A stretch of 64,000 nucleotides of DNA, from contig NW_027490396.1 in assembly GCF_050948175.1 (NCBI RefSeq), positions 124,001 to 188,000 on the forward strand. Direction: 5' to 3'. Shown here in pieces: positions 7,801 to 22,966 of the stretch. The notes beneath the pieces are model-generated. The model was not told the DNA's origin, did no database searches, and worked only from the letters and a program-made list of their open reading frames with translations. Position 1 is the first letter of the stretch. Every line of letters begins with the position of its first letter. A program made the position numbers and the translations under genes. This DNA comes from Xylocopa sonorina. Its lineage: Eukaryota; Arthropoda; Insecta; Hymenoptera; Apidae.

Positions 7801-10612
7801 CATCTGCAAACGCTATTTCCTAGCATGGAAGTGTCTCATTTACATTCTTGTGATGTGAATACGAGATATACATGACACTTCGATATGAATATTATATCTT
7901 ATAATGAAACATAGAAATGGGATGCGATATCGCTATTTAAGAAGCAATAGAGCTCTATTGCTTCGATAAGTAGACATCTGGAAACGCTATTTCCTAGAAA
8001 GGAAGTGGCGCATTTACATTTATTTGAAGTGTAGACGAAGTATACATAACACTGCACAATGTATATTATATCTTATCTCGAAACATAGAAGTGAAATGCG
8101 ATATCGCTGATTAAGAAGCACTAGAACTCTATGGCTACGATGCGTAGACATCTGCAAATCTTATTTCCTAGCAAGGAAGTGTCGCATTTACATTCTTTTG
8201 AAGTCAATACGAGGTATACATAACAATCCACAATGAATATTATATCTTATCACGAAACATAGAAATGAAATACGACATCACGTTTTAAGTAGCATTAGAA
8301 CTCTATTGCTACGATACGTAGACATCTGCAAACGCTACTTCCTAGCATGGAAGTGTCTCATTTACATTCTTTTAAAGTGAATACGAGGTATACATAACAC
8401 TCCACAATGAATATTATATCTTATCACGAAACATAGAAATGAAATGCGACATCTCGTTTTAAGAAGCATTAGAACTCTCTTGCTACGATACGTAGACATC
8501 TGCAAACCCTATTTCCTAGCATGGAAGTGTCGCATTTATATTTCATTGAAGTGAATACGAGGTATGCATGACACTTCGCAATGGATATTATATCCTATCA
8601 TGAAACATAGAAGTGAGATGCGATATCGCGTTGTAAGAAGCATTAGAACTCTATTGCTACGATACGTAGACATCTGCAAAGGCTATTTCCTAGCATGGAA
8701 GGGTCGCATTTACATTCTTTTGAAGTGAATACGAGGTATACATAACACTCCATAATGAATATTATATCTTATCATGAAACATAGCAGTGAGATGCGATAT
8801 CGCGTTTTATGGAGCATTAGAACTCTATTGCTACGATACGTAGACATCTGCAAACACTATTTCCTAGCATGGAAATGCCGCATTTATATTCCATTGAAGT
8901 GAATACGAGGTATGCATGACACTTCGCAATGGATATTATATCTTATCATGAAACATAGAAATGAGATGCGATATCTCGTTTGAAGAAGTATTAGAACTCC
9001 ATTCTTACGATACGTGGTCATCTGGAAACGCTATTTCCTAGCAAGGAAGTGTCGCATTTAGATTCTTTTGAAATGAATACGAGGTATACATGACACTTCG
9101 CAATGAATATTATATCTTATCATGAAACATACAAGTGAGATGCGATTTCGCGTTTTAAGAAGCATTAGAACTCTATTTTTACGACACGTAGACATCTGCA
9201 AACAATATTTCCTACCAAGGAAGTGTCGCATTTACATTCTTTTGAAGCGAATACGAGGTATACATAACACTCCACAATGAATATTATATCTTATCACGAA
9301 ACACAGAAATGAAATGCGACATCTCGTTTTAAGAAGCATTAGAATTCTATTGCTACGATACGTAGACATCTACCAACGCTATTTCCAAGCAAGGAAGTGT
9401 CGCATTTACAATCTTTTGAAGTGAGTACGAGGTATACGTAACACTTCGCTATGAATGTTATACCTAAACATGAGACATAGAAATGAAATGCGACATCTCG
9501 TTTTAAGAAGCATTAGAACTCTATTGCTACGATTCGTAGACGTCTGCAAACGCTATTACCTAGCATGCAAGTGTCGCATTTATATTCTTTTGAAGTGAAT
9601 ACGAGGTATACATGACACTTCGCAATGAATATTATATCTTATCATGAAACATAGAAGTGAGATGCGATATCGCGTTTTAAGAAGCAATAGAACCCTATTG
9701 CTACGATACGTAGACATCTGCAAACAATATTTCCTAGCAAGGGAGTGTCGCATTTACATTCTTTTGAAGTGAATACGAGGTACACATAACACTCCAAAAT
9801 GAATATTATATCTTATCACGAAGCACAGAAATGAAATGCGACATCTGGTTCTAAGAAGCAGTAGAAATCTAGTGCTTCGATACGTAGACATCTGCAAACG
9901 TTATTTCCTAGCATGGAAATGACGCATTTACATTCTTTTGAAGTGAATACGAGGTATACATGACACTTCGCAATGAATATTATATGTTATCATGAAAGAT
10001 AGAAGTGAGATGCGATATCGGATTTTAAGAATCATTAGAACTCTATTGTTTCGACACGTAGTCATCTGGAAACGCTATTTCCTAGCAAGGAAGTGTCGCA
10101 TTTACATCCTTTTGAAGTGCATACGAGGTATACATGACACTTCGCAACAAATATTATATCTGATCATGAAACATGGAAATGGGATGCGACATCTCGTTTT
10201 AAGAAGCATTAGAACTCTATTGTTTCGACACGTAGTCATCTGGAAACGCTATTTCCCAGCAAGGAAGTGTCGCATTTACATCCATTTGAAGTGCATACGA
10301 GGTATACATGACACTTCGCAACAAATATTATATCTGATCACGAAAGATGGAAACGAGATGCGACATCTCGTTTTGAGAAGCATTAGAACATTATTGCTAC
10401 GATACTTAGACATCTGCAAACGCTATTTCCTAGCATGGTAGTGTCGCATTTACATTCTTTTGTACTGAATACGAGGTATACATAACACTCCACAATGAAT
10501 TTTATATCTTATCATGAAACATAGAAATGAGGAGCTGTATCACGATTTAAGTATCATTAGAACTCAATTGCTAATATACGTAGAAATCTGCAAACGCTAT
10601 TTCCTAGCAAGG
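7801..10612 (+). repeat. Multimer duplication, copy 1
   Basis: About 16 monomers repeated almost base for base at 13020-15832, an offset of 5219, one base short of 30 monomers. Rare variants such as TTGTGATGTGAATACGAGAT are shared. A smaller 6-monomer (1044 bp) step is visible inside and just before it (7431 versus 8475). Confidence 0.8.
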
Positions 10613-13019
10613 AAGAGTCGCATTTACATTCTTTTTAAGTGAATACCAGGTATACATAACACTCCACTATGAATATTATATCTTATCATGAAACACAGAA
10701 TTGAGATGTGATATCGCGTTTTAAGAAACATTAGAACTCTGTTGCTACGATACGTAGACATCTGCAGTCGCTATTTCCTAGCATATAAGTGTCGCATTTA
10801 CATTCTTTAGAAGTGAATACGAAGTATACATGACACTTCGCAATGAATATTATATCTTATCGTGGAACATAGAAATGAGATGCGGTATCCCGTTTTAAGT
10901 AGCATTAGATCTCTATTGCCTCGATACGTACACATCTGCAATCGCTATTTTCTAGCAATCAAGTGTGGCATTTACATTCATTTGAAGTGAATACGAGGTA
11001 TACATGATACTTCGCAATGAATATTATATCTTATCATGAAACATAGAAATGAGATGCGATATCGCGATTTAAGTAGAATTAGAAATCTATTGCTACGATA
11101 CGTAGACATCTGCAAACGCTATTTCCTAGCAGGCAATAGTCGCTTTTGCATTCTTTTGAAGTGAATAGGAGGTATACATGACACTTCGTAATGAGTATAA
11201 TATCTTATCATGAAACATAGAAGAGAGATGCGATATCGCGTTTTAAGAAGCATTAGAACTCTATGGCCTCGATGCGGAGACATCTGCAGACGCTATTTCC
11301 TAGCATGGAAGTCTCGCACTTACATGCTTTTGAAGTGAATACGAGGTATACATGACACTTCGCAATGAATATATATCTTATCATGAAACATAGAAAAGAC
11401 ATGCGATATCGCGTTTTAAGAAGCATTAGTACTCTATTGCTACGAGACGTTGGCATCCGCAAACGCTATTTCCTAGCAAGGAATAGTCGGATTTACACTC
11501 TCTTGAAGTGAAGACGAGGTATACATGGCACTTCGCAATGAATATTATATCTTATCACGAAACATAGAAATGAAATGCGATATCTCGTTTTAAGAAGCAT
11601 TAGGACTCTATTGCTACGATACGTAGACATCTGCGAGCGCTATTTCCTAGCATGGAAGTGTCGCATTTACGTTCTTTTGAAGTGAATTCGTGGTATACAT
11701 GACACTTCGGAATGAATATTATAACTTATCACGAAACATAGAATTGAGATGCGATATCGAGATCTAAGAAGCATTAGAAATCTATTGCTACGATACGTAG
11801 ACATCTGCAAACGCTATTTCCTACCAAGCAATAATCGCATTTACATCCTTTTGAAGTGAATACGAGGTATACATGACACTTCGCAATGAATATTATATCT
11901 TATCACGAAACATATAAATCAGATGCGATATCGCGATTTAAGTAGCATTAGAACTCTATTGCTACTATACGTAGACATCTGCGAACGCTATTTCCTAGGA
12001 TGGAAACGTCGCATTTACATTCTTTTGAAGTGAATACGAGGTATACATGACACTTCGCAATGAACATTATATCTTATCATGTATCATAAAAGTGAGATGC
12101 GATATCGCGTTTTAAGAAGCATTAGAACCCTATTGCCTCGATGCGGAGATATCTGCAAAGGCTATTTCCTAGAATGGAAATGTCACTTTTACATTCTTTT
12201 GAAGTGAATACGAGGTATACATAACACTCCACAATGAATATTATATCTTATCACGAAACATAGAAATGAAATGCGACATCTCGTTTTAAGAAGCATTAGA
12301 ACTCTCTTGCTACGATACGTAGACATCTGCAAACCCTATTTCCTAGCATGGAAGTGTCGCATTTATATTTCTTTGAAGTGAATACGAGGTATGCATGACA
12401 CTTCGCAATGGATATTATATCTTATCATGAAACATAGAAGTGAGATGCGATATCGCGTTCAAAGAAGCATTAGAACTCTATTGCTACGATACGTAGACAT
12501 CTGCAAAGGCTATTTCCTAGCATGGAAGGGTCGCATTTACATTCTTTTGAAGTGAATACGAGGTATACATAACACTCCATAATGAATATTATATCTTATC
12601 ATGAAACATAGCAGTGAGATGCGATATCGCGTTTTAAGGAGCATTAGAACTCTATTGCTACGATACGTAGACATCTGCAAATGCTATTTCCTAGCATGGA
12701 AATGCCGCATTTATATTCCATTGAAGTGAATACGAGGTATGCATGACACTTCGCAATGGATATTATATCTTATCATGAAACATAGAAATGAGATGCGATA
12801 TCTCGTTTTAAGAAGTATTAGAACTCCATTCTTACGATACGTGGTCATCTGGAAACGCTATTTCCTAGCAAGGAAGTGTCGCATTTAGATTCTTTTGAAA
12901 TGAATACGTGGTATACATGACACTTCGCAATGAATATTATATCTTATCATGAAACATACAAGTGAGATGCGATTTCGCGTTATAAGAAGCATTAGAACTC
13001 TATTTTTACGATACGTAGA

Positions 13020-15832
13020 CATCTGCAAACGCTACTTCCTAGCATGGAAGTGTCTCATTTACATTCTTGTGATGTGAATACGAGATATACATGACACTTC
13101 GATATGAATATTATATCTTATAATGAAACATAGAAATGGGATGCGATATCGCTATTTAAGAAGCAATAGAGCTCTATTGCTTCGATAAGTAGACATCTGG
13201 AAACGCTATTTCCTAGAAAGGAAGTGGCGCATTTACATTTATTTGAAGTGTAGACGAAGTATACATAACACTGCACAATGTATATTATATCTTATCTCGA
13301 AACATAGAAGTGAAATGCGATATCGCTGATTAAGAAGCACTAGAACTCTATGGCTACGATGCGTAGACATCTGCAAATCTTATTTCCTAGCAAGGAAGTG
13401 TCGCATTTACATTCTTTTGAAGTCAATACGAGGTATACATAACAATCCACAATGAATATTATATCTTATCACGAAACATAGAAATGAAATACGACATCAC
13501 GTTTTAAGTAGCATTAGAACTCTATTGCTACGATACGTAGACATCTGCAAACGCTACTTCCTAGCATGGAAGTGTCTCATTTACATTCTTTTAAAGTGAA
13601 TACGAGGTATACATAACACTCCACAATGAATATTATATCTTATCACGAAACATAGAAATGAAATGCGACATCTCGTTTTAAGAAGCATTAGAACTCTCTT
13701 GCTACGATACGTAGACATCTGCAAACCCCATTTCCTAGCATGGAAGTGTCGCATTTATATTTCATTGAAGTGAATACGAGGTATGCATGACACTTCGCAA
13801 TGGATATTATATCCTATCATGAAACATAGAAGTGAGATGCGATATCGCGTTCTAAGAAGCATTAGGACTCTATTGCTACGATACGTAGACATCTGCAAAG
13901 GCTATTTCCTAGCATGGAAGGGTCGCATTTACATTCTTTTGAAGTGAATACGAGGTATACATAACACTCCATAATGAATATTATATCTTATCATGAAACA
14001 TAGCAGTGAGATGCGATATCGCGTTTTATGGAGCATTAGAACTCTATTGCTACGATACGTAGACATCTGCAAACACTATTTCCTAGCATGGAAATGCCGC
14101 ATTTATATTCCATTGAAGTGAATACGAGGTATGCATGACACTTCGCAATGGATATTATATCTTATCATGAAACATAGAAATGAGATGCGATATCTCGTTT
14201 GAAGAAGTATTAGAACTCCATTCTTACGATACGTGGTCATCTGGAAACGCTATTTCCTAGCAAGGAAGTGTCGCATTTAGATTCTTTTGAAATGAATACG
14301 AGGTATACATGACACTTCGCAATGAATATTATATCTTATCATGAAACATACAAGTGAGATGCGATTTCGCGTTTTAAGAAGCATTAGAACTCTATTTTTA
14401 CGACACGTAGACATCTGCAAACAATATTTCCTACCAAGGAAGTGTCGCATTTACATTCTTTTGAAGCGAATACGAGGTATACATAACACTCCACAATGAA
14501 TATTATATCTTATCACGAAACACAGAAATGAAATGCGACATCTCGTTTTAAGAAGCATTAGAATTCTATTGCTACGATACGTAGACATCTACCAACGCTA
14601 TTTCCAAGCAAGGAAGTGTCGCATTTACAATCTTTTGAAGTGAGTACGAGGTATACGTAACACTTCGCTATGAATGTTATACCTAAACATGAGACATAGA
14701 AATGAAATGCGACATCTCGTTTTAAGAAGCATTAGAACTCTATTGCTACGATTCGTAGACGTCTGCAAACGCTATTACCTAGCATGCAAGTGTCGCATTT
14801 ATATTCTTTTGAAGTGAATACGAGGTATACATGACACTTCGCAATGAATATTATATCTTATCATGAAACATAGAAGTGAGATGCGATATCGCGTTTTAAG
14901 AAGCAATAGAACCCTATTGCTACGATACGTAGACATCTGCAAACAATATTTCCTAGCAAGGAAGTGTCGCATTTACATTCTTTTGAAGTGAATACGAGGT
15001 ACACATAACACTCCAAAATGAATATTATATCTTATCACGAAGCACAGAAATGAAATGCGACATCTGGTTCTAAGAAGCAGTAGAAATCTAGTGCTTCGAT
15101 ACGTAGACATCTGCAAACGTTATTTCCTAGCATGGAAATGACGCATTTACATTCTTTTGAAGTGAATACGAGGTATACATGACACTTCGCAATGAATATT
15201 ATATGTTATCATGAAAGATAGAAGTGAGATGCGATATCGGATTTTAAGAATCATCAGAACTCTATTGTTTCGACACGTAGTCATCTGGAAACGCTATTTC
15301 CTAGCAAGGAAGTGTCGCATTTACATCCTTTTGAAGTGCATACGAGGTATACATGACACTTCGCAACAAATATTATATCTGATCATGAAACATGGAAATG
15401 GGATGCGACATCTCGTTTTAAGAAGCATTAGAACTCTATTGTTTCGACACGTAGTCATCTGGAAACGCTATTTCCCAGCAAGGAAGTGTCGCATTTACAT
15501 CCTTTTGAAGTGCATACGAGGTATACATGACACTTCGCAACAAATATTATATCTGATCACGAAAGATGGAAACGAGATGCGACATCTCGTTTTGAGAAGC
15601 ATTAGAACATTATTGCTACGATACTTAGACATCTGCAAACGCTATTACCTAGCATGGTAGTGTCGCATTTACATTCTTTTGAACTGAATACGAGGTATAC
15701 ATAACACTCCACAATGAATTTTATATCTTATCATGAAACATAGAAATGAGGTGCTGTATCACGATTTAAGTATCATTAGAACTCAATTGCTAATATACGT
15801 AGAAATCTGCAAACGCTATTTCCTAGCAAGGA
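13020..15832 (+). repeat. Multimer duplication, copy 2
   Basis: Partner of 7801-10612, with only scattered differences visible. The segment before it (about 12200-13019) matches 7330-8150 at a 28-monomer offset (4871). The array was therefore built by several overlapping unequal exchanges. Confidence 0.8.
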
Positions 15833-18800
15833 ATAGTCGGATTTACACTCTCTTGAAGTGAAGACGAGGTATACATGGCACTTCGCAATGAATATTATAT
15901 CTTATCACGAAACATATAAATGAGATGCGATATCGCGATCTAAGAAGCATTAGAACTCTATTGCTACGATACGTAGGCATCTGCGAACGCTATTTCCTAG
16001 CAAGGAATAGTCGCATTTACATTCTTTTGAAGTGAATATGAGGTATACATGACACTTGGCAATGAATATTATATTTTATCATGAAACATAGAAGTGAGAT
16101 GCGACATCGCGTTTTAAGAAGCATTAGAACTCTATTGCCTCGACGTGTAGATATCTGCAGACGCTATTTCCAAGCATGGAAGTGTCGCATTTACATTCTT
16201 TTGAAGTGAATACGAGATATACATGACACTTCGCAATGAATATTATATCTTATCATGAAACATAGGAATGAGGTGCTATATCGCGTTTTGAGAAGCATTA
16301 GAACTCTATTGCTACGATACGTAGACATCTGCAAAGTCTATTTCCTAGCATGGAAGGGTCGCATCTACATTCTTTTGAAGTGAGTACGGGTATACATATC
16401 ACTCCATAGTGAATATTATATCTTATCGTGAAACATATAAATGAGATGCGATATCGCGTTCTAAGAAGCATTAGAACTCTATTGCTACGATACGTAGACA
16501 TCTGCAAACGCTATTTCCTAGCAAGGAATAGTCGCATTTACATTCTTTTGAATTGAATACGAGGTATACATGACACTTCGCAATGAATATTATATCTTAT
16601 CATGAAACATAGAAGTGAGATGCGATATCGCGTTTTAAGAAGCATTAGAACTCTATTGCCTCGATGCGTAGACATCTGCAGACGCTATTTCCTAGCAAGG
16701 AAGTGGCGCATTTTCATTCGTCTGGTGTGAATAGTAGGTATACATGACACTTCGCAATGAATATTATATCTTATCAGGAAACATAGAAGTGAGATGCGAC
16801 ATCGCGTTTTAAGAAGCATTAGAACTCTATTGCCTCGACGTGTAGATATCTGCAGATGCTATTTCCTAGCATGGAAGTGTCGCATTTACATTCTTTTGAA
16901 GTGAATACGACGTGTACATGGCACTTCGCAATGAATATTATATCTTATCACGAAACATAGAAGTGAGATGCGATATCGAGATTTAAGTAGAATGAGAAAC
17001 CTATTGCTACAATACGTAGACATCTGCAAACGCTATTTCCTAGCAGGCAATAGTCGCTTTTGCATTCTTTTGAAGTGAATAGGAGGTATACATGACACTT
17101 TGCAATGAATATTATATCTTATCATGAAACATAGAAATGAGATGCGATATCGCGTTTTAAGAAGCATTAGAACTCTATTGCTACGAGACGTTGGCATCCG
17201 CAAACGCTATTTCCTAGCAAGGAATAGTCGGATTTACATTCTTTTGAAGTGAAAACGAGGTGTACATGGCACTTCGCAATGAATATGATATCTTATCACG
17301 AAACATAGAAATGAAATGCGATATCTCGTTTTAAGAAGCATTAGGACTCTATTGCTACGATACGTAGACATCTGCGAGCGCTATTTCCTAGCATGGAAGT
17401 GTCGCATTTACGTTCTTTTGAAGTGAATTCGTGGTATACATGACACTTCGGAATGAATATTATAACTTATCACGAAACATAGAATTGAGATGCGATATCG
17501 AGATCTAAGAAGCATTAGAAATCTATTGCTACGATACGTAGACATCTGCAAACGCTATTTTCTAGCAAGGAAGTGTCGCATTTACATTCGTTTGGAGTGA
17601 ATACGAGGTATACATAACACTTCGCAATGAATATTATATCTTATCACGAAACATAGAAGTGAAATGCGACATCTCGTTTTAAGAAGCATTAGGACTCTTT
17701 TGCTACTATACGTAGATATCTGCAAACGCTATTTCTTAGGATGGAAACGTCGCATTTACATACTTTTGAAGTGAATACGAGGTTACATGACACTTCGCAA
17801 CGAATGTTATATCTTATCACGAAACATAGAAATGAGATGTGATATCGCGATCTAAGAAGCACTAGAACGCTATTGATACGACACGTAGACATCTGCAAAC
17901 GCTATTTCCTAGCAAGCAATAGTCGCATTTACATTCTTTTGAAGTGAATACGAGGTATACATAACACTTCGCAGTGAATATTATATCTAATCACGAAACA
18001 TAGAAATGAAATGCGACATCATTAGGACTCTTTTGCTACAATATGTAGACATCTGCAAACGCTATTTCCTAGGATGGAAACGTCGCATTTACATTCTTTT
18101 GAAGTGAATACGACGTGTACATGACACCTCGCAATGAATATTATATATTATCACGAAACATAGAAATGAGATGCGACATCGCGATTTAAGTAGCATTAGA
18201 ATTCTATTGCTACGATACGTGGACATCTGAATACGCTATTTCCTAGCAAGGAAGTGTCGTATTTACATTCAATTGAAGTGTATGCGAGGTATACATGATA
18301 CTTCGCAATGAATATTATATATTATCATGAAACACAGAAACGAGAAGCGATATCGCATTTTGAGAAGCATTAGAACACTATTGCATCGATACGTAGACAT
18401 CTGCAAACGCTATTTCCCAGCAAGGAAGTGTCGCATTTACATTCTTTTGAAGTGAATACGAGGCATACATAACACTGCACAGTGAATATTATATCTTATC
18501 ATGAAACATAGAAATGGGATGCGATATGGCGGTTTAAGAAGCATTAGATCCCTATTGCTTCGATACGATGACATCTGCAAACGCTATTTCCTAGCAAGGA
18601 AGTGAGGCATTTACATTCTTTTGAAGTGAATACGAGGTATACATAACACTACACAATGAATATTATATCTCATCATGAAACATTGAAATGAGATGCGATA
18701 TCGCGATTTATGAAGCATTAGATCTCTGTTGCTTCGAAACGTAGACATCTGCAAACGCTACTTCCTAGCAAGCAATAGTCGCATTTACATTCCTTTGAAG

Positions 18801-21800
18801 TGAATACGAGGTATACATGACACTTCGTAGTGAATATTATATCTAATCACGAAACATAGAAATGAAATGCGACATCTCGTTTTAAGAAGCATTAGGACTC
18901 TTTTGCTACGATACGTAGACATCTGCAAACGCTATTTCCTAGGTTGGAAACGTCGCATTTACACTCTTTTGAAGTGAATACGACGTGTACATGACACTTC
19001 GCAATGAATATTATATCTTATCACGAAACATATGAATGAGGTGTCATATCGCGATATAAGTAGCATTAGAACGCTATTGCTACGATATGTAGGCATCTGC
19101 AAACGCTATAGCCTAGCAAGCAATAATCGCATTTACATCCTTTTGAAGTGAATACGTGGTATACATGACACTTCGCAATGAATATTATATCTTATCACGA
19201 AACATATAAATCAGATGCGATATCGCGATTTAAGTAGCATTAGAACTCTATTGCTACGATACGTAGACATCTGCGAACGCTATTTCCTAGGATGGAAACG
19301 TCGCATTTACATTCTTTTGAAGTGAATACGAGGTATACATGACACTTCGCAATGAATATTTTATCTTATCACGAAACCTATAAATGAGATGCGATATCGC
19401 GATCTAAGAAGCATTAGAACCCTATTTCCTCGATGCGGAGATATCTGCATACGCAATTTCCTAGCATGGAAGTATCGCATTTACATTCTTTTGAAGTGAA
19501 TTCGAGGTATACATGACACTTCGGAATGAATATTATATCTTATCACGAAACATACAAATGAGATGCGATATCGCGATTTAAGTAGCATTAGAACACTATT
19601 GCTACGATACGTAAACATCTGAATACGCTATTTCCCAGCAAGGACGTGTCGCATTTACATTCGTTTGGAGTGAATACGAGGTATACGTGACACTTCGCAA
19701 TGAATATTATATATTATCATGAAACACAGAAATGAGAAGCGATATCGCATTTTGAGAAGCATTAGAACACTATTGCATCGATACGTAGACATCTGCAAAC
19801 GCCATTCCCTAGCAAGGAAGTTTCGCATTTACATTCATTTTAAGTGTATGCGAGGTATACATGACACATCGCAATGAATATTATATATTATCATGAAACA
19901 TAGAAATGAGAAGCGATATCGCATTTTGAGAAGCATTAGAACTCTAATGCCACGACACGTAGACATCTGCAAACGCTATTTCCTAGCAAGGAAGTGTCGC
20001 ATTTACATTCTTTTGAAGTGAATACGAGGTATTCATAACACAGCACAATGAATATTATATCTCATCATGAAACATTGAAATGAGATGCGATATCGCGATG
20101 TATGAAGCATTAGATCTCTGTTGCTTCGAAACGTAGACATCTGCAAAGGCTACTTCCTAGCAAGGAAGTGTCGCATTTTCATTCATTTGAAGTGTATGCG
20201 AGGTATACATGACACTTCGCAATGAAAATCATATCTTATCAGGAAACGTAGGTATGAGATGCGATATGACGATTTAAGAAGCATTAGAAATCTATTGCTT
20301 CGATACGTAGACATCTGCAATCGCTATTTCCTAGCAAGGAAGTGTCGCATTTACATTCTTTTGAGGTGAATACGAGGTATACATAACACTGCACAATGGA
20401 TATTATATCTTATCATGAAACATAGAAATGAGATGCTATATCGCGATTTGAGAAGCATTAGAACTCTATTGGTTCGATACGTAGACATCTGCAAACGCTA
20501 TTTCCTAGCAAGGAAGTGTCGCATTTACATTCTTTTGAAGTGAATACGAGGCATACATAACACTGCACAGTGAATATTATATCTTATCATGATACATAGA
20601 AATGGGATGCGATATGGCGATTTAAGAAGCATTAGATCCCTATTGCTTCGATACGATGACATCTGCAAACGCTATTTCCTAGCAAGCAAGTGAGGCATTT
20701 ACATTCTTTTGAAGTGAATACGAGGTATACATAACACTCCACAATGAATATTTTATATTATCATGAAACATGGTAATGTGTAGCGATATCGCGTTTTGAG
20801 AAGCATTAGAACTCTAATGCTACGATACGTAGACACCTGCAAACGCTTTTTCCAAGCAAGGAAGTGTCGCATGTACATTCAATTGAAGTGTATGCGAGGT
20901 ATACATGATACTTTGCAATGAATATTATATATAATCATGAAACACAGAAATGAGAAGCGATATCGCATTTTGAGAAGCATTAGAACTCTAATGCCACGAT
21001 ACGTAGACATCTGCAAACGCTACTTCCTATCAACGAAGTGTCGCATTTACATTCTTTTGAAGTGAATACGAGGTATACATGACACTGCACAATGAATATT
21101 ATATCTTATCATGAAACATAGGAATGAGATGCGTTATCGCGATTTAAGAAGCATTAGAACACTATTGCATCGATACGTAGACATCTGCAAACACTATTTC
21201 CTAGCAAGGAACTGTCGCATTCACATTCATTTGAAGTGTATGCGAGGTATACATGACACTTCGCAATGAATATTATATATTATCATGAAACATAGATATG
21301 AGATGCGATATGGCGATTTGAGAAACATTAGATTCCTATTGCTTCGATACGATGACATCTGCAAACGCTATTTCCTAGCATGGAACTGTCGCATTCACAT
21401 TAATTTGAAGTGTATGCGAGGTATACATGACACTTCGCAATGAATATTATATATTATCATGAAACATAGGTATGAGATGCGGTATCGCGCATTAGCAAGC
21501 TTTAGAAATCTATTGCTTCGATACGCAGACATCTGCAAAGGCTATTTCCAAGCAAGGAAGTGTCGCATGTACATTCAATTGATGTGTATGCGTGGTATAC
21601 ATGACACTTCGCAATGAATATTATATCTTATCATGAAACATAGGAATGAGATGCGATATGGTGATTTAAGAAGCATTAGATCTCTATTGCTTCGATACGT
21701 AAGCATCTGCAAACGCTACTTCCTAGCAAGGAAGTGTCGCATTTACATTCTTTTGAAAGGAATACGAGGTATACATGACACTCCACAATGAATATTATAC

Positions 21801-22916
21801 ATTATCATGAAACATAGAAAGGAGATGCGATATCGCGAATTACCAAGATTTAGAACTCTATTGCTTCGATACGTAGACATCTGCAAACGCTGTTTTCCTA
21901 GCAAGGAAGTGTCGCATTTACATTCTTTTGAAATGAATACGAGGTATACATAACACTCCACAATGAATATTATACATTATCACGAAACATAGAAATGAGA
22001 AACGATGTTCGCGTTTTGAGAAGCATTAGAGCACTAATGCTACGATACGTAGACATCTGCAAACGCTATTTCCTGGCAAGGAAGTGTCGCGTTTACAATC
22101 TTTTGAAGTGAATACGAGGGTATACATAACACTACACAATGAATATTATATCTTATCATGAAAACATAGGATGAGATGCGATATGGCGACTTTATGAAGC
22201 ATTAGATGTCTATTGCTTCGACACGTAGACATCTGCAAACGCTATTTCCTATGAAGGCAGTGTCGGCATTTACATCCTTTTGAAAGGAATACGAAGTATT
22301 CATGACACTTCGCAATGCAATATTACATCTAATCATGAAACATAGAAATGAGATGCGATATGGCGATTATGAATTAGGAATTCTATTGCTTCGATACGTA
22401 GACATCTGCAAACGCTATTTCCTAGCAAGGAAGTGTCGCATTTACATTCACTGAAGTGTATGCGATGTGTACATGACACTAGGCAATTGAATATTGTATA
22501 CTACCATGAAACATAGAAATGAGAAACGATTGTCGCGTTTTGAGAAGCATTAGAGCAGTAATGCTACGATTACGTAGACATCTGCCAACGCTATTTCCTA
22601 GCAAAGGAAGTGTCGCATTTACATTCATTTGATGTTTATGCGAGGTATACATAACACTTTGCAATGAATATTATGTCTTATCATGAAACATAGTAGTGTG
22701 ATGCGATATCCGCGTTTTTAAGAAGCATTAGGTTCCTATTGCCTCGTCGGCGCAGATATCTGCAAACGCTATTTCCTAGCATGGAAGTGTCGCATTTAGA
22801 TTCTTTTGAAGTGAATTCGAGGTATACATGACACTTCGGAATGAACATTATATCTTATCATGTAACATAGAAATGAGATGCTATATCGCGATTCTAAGAA
22901 GCATTAGAATTCCTAT

Positions 22917-22966
22917 TGCTACGATATGTAGGCATACGATATGTAGGTATACGATATGTACTACCT
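22917..22966. other. Satellite orientation switch (head-to-head junction 1)
   Basis: Plus-oriented monomers end near TACGATATGTAGGCAT. Minus-oriented monomers start near TACCTCGTATTCACTTC. Between them ACGATATGTA occurs three times, spaced 14 bases apart. Neighbouring monomers on both sides (about 22000-24400) carry many one-base indels that are rare elsewhere. It is either a real inversion point or an assembly join. Confidence 0.75.

Larger units (their letters stand above)
4674..22935 (+). repeat. 174-bp satellite array, plus orientation (array 1)
   Basis: About 105 tandem monomers. Spacing between the same motif (CATTTACATTC) is 174 bp at successive copies from 7141 to 7837. Each monomer contains GCGATATCGC, CTACGATACGTAG and TTCCTAGCAAGGAA dyads. 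The first monomers (to about 7000) mostly carry GTGTAGACGAGG, CTTCGATACG and TCTGGAAACG. The core carries GTGAATACGAGG, CTACGATACG and TCTGCAAACG. Short open frames across monomers arise because 174 is a multiple of three. Confidence 0.95.

Noticed and set aside
9992..10441. 149-codon frame, and its near-copy at 15211-15660, as a gene
   Set aside because: It is three satellite monomers in a row. Equivalent monomers elsewhere have stops in the same phase, and there is no start or promoter context.
4674..22935. CRISPR array
   Set aside because: The repeat is contiguous with no spacers, the period is 174 bp, and the context is eukaryotic.
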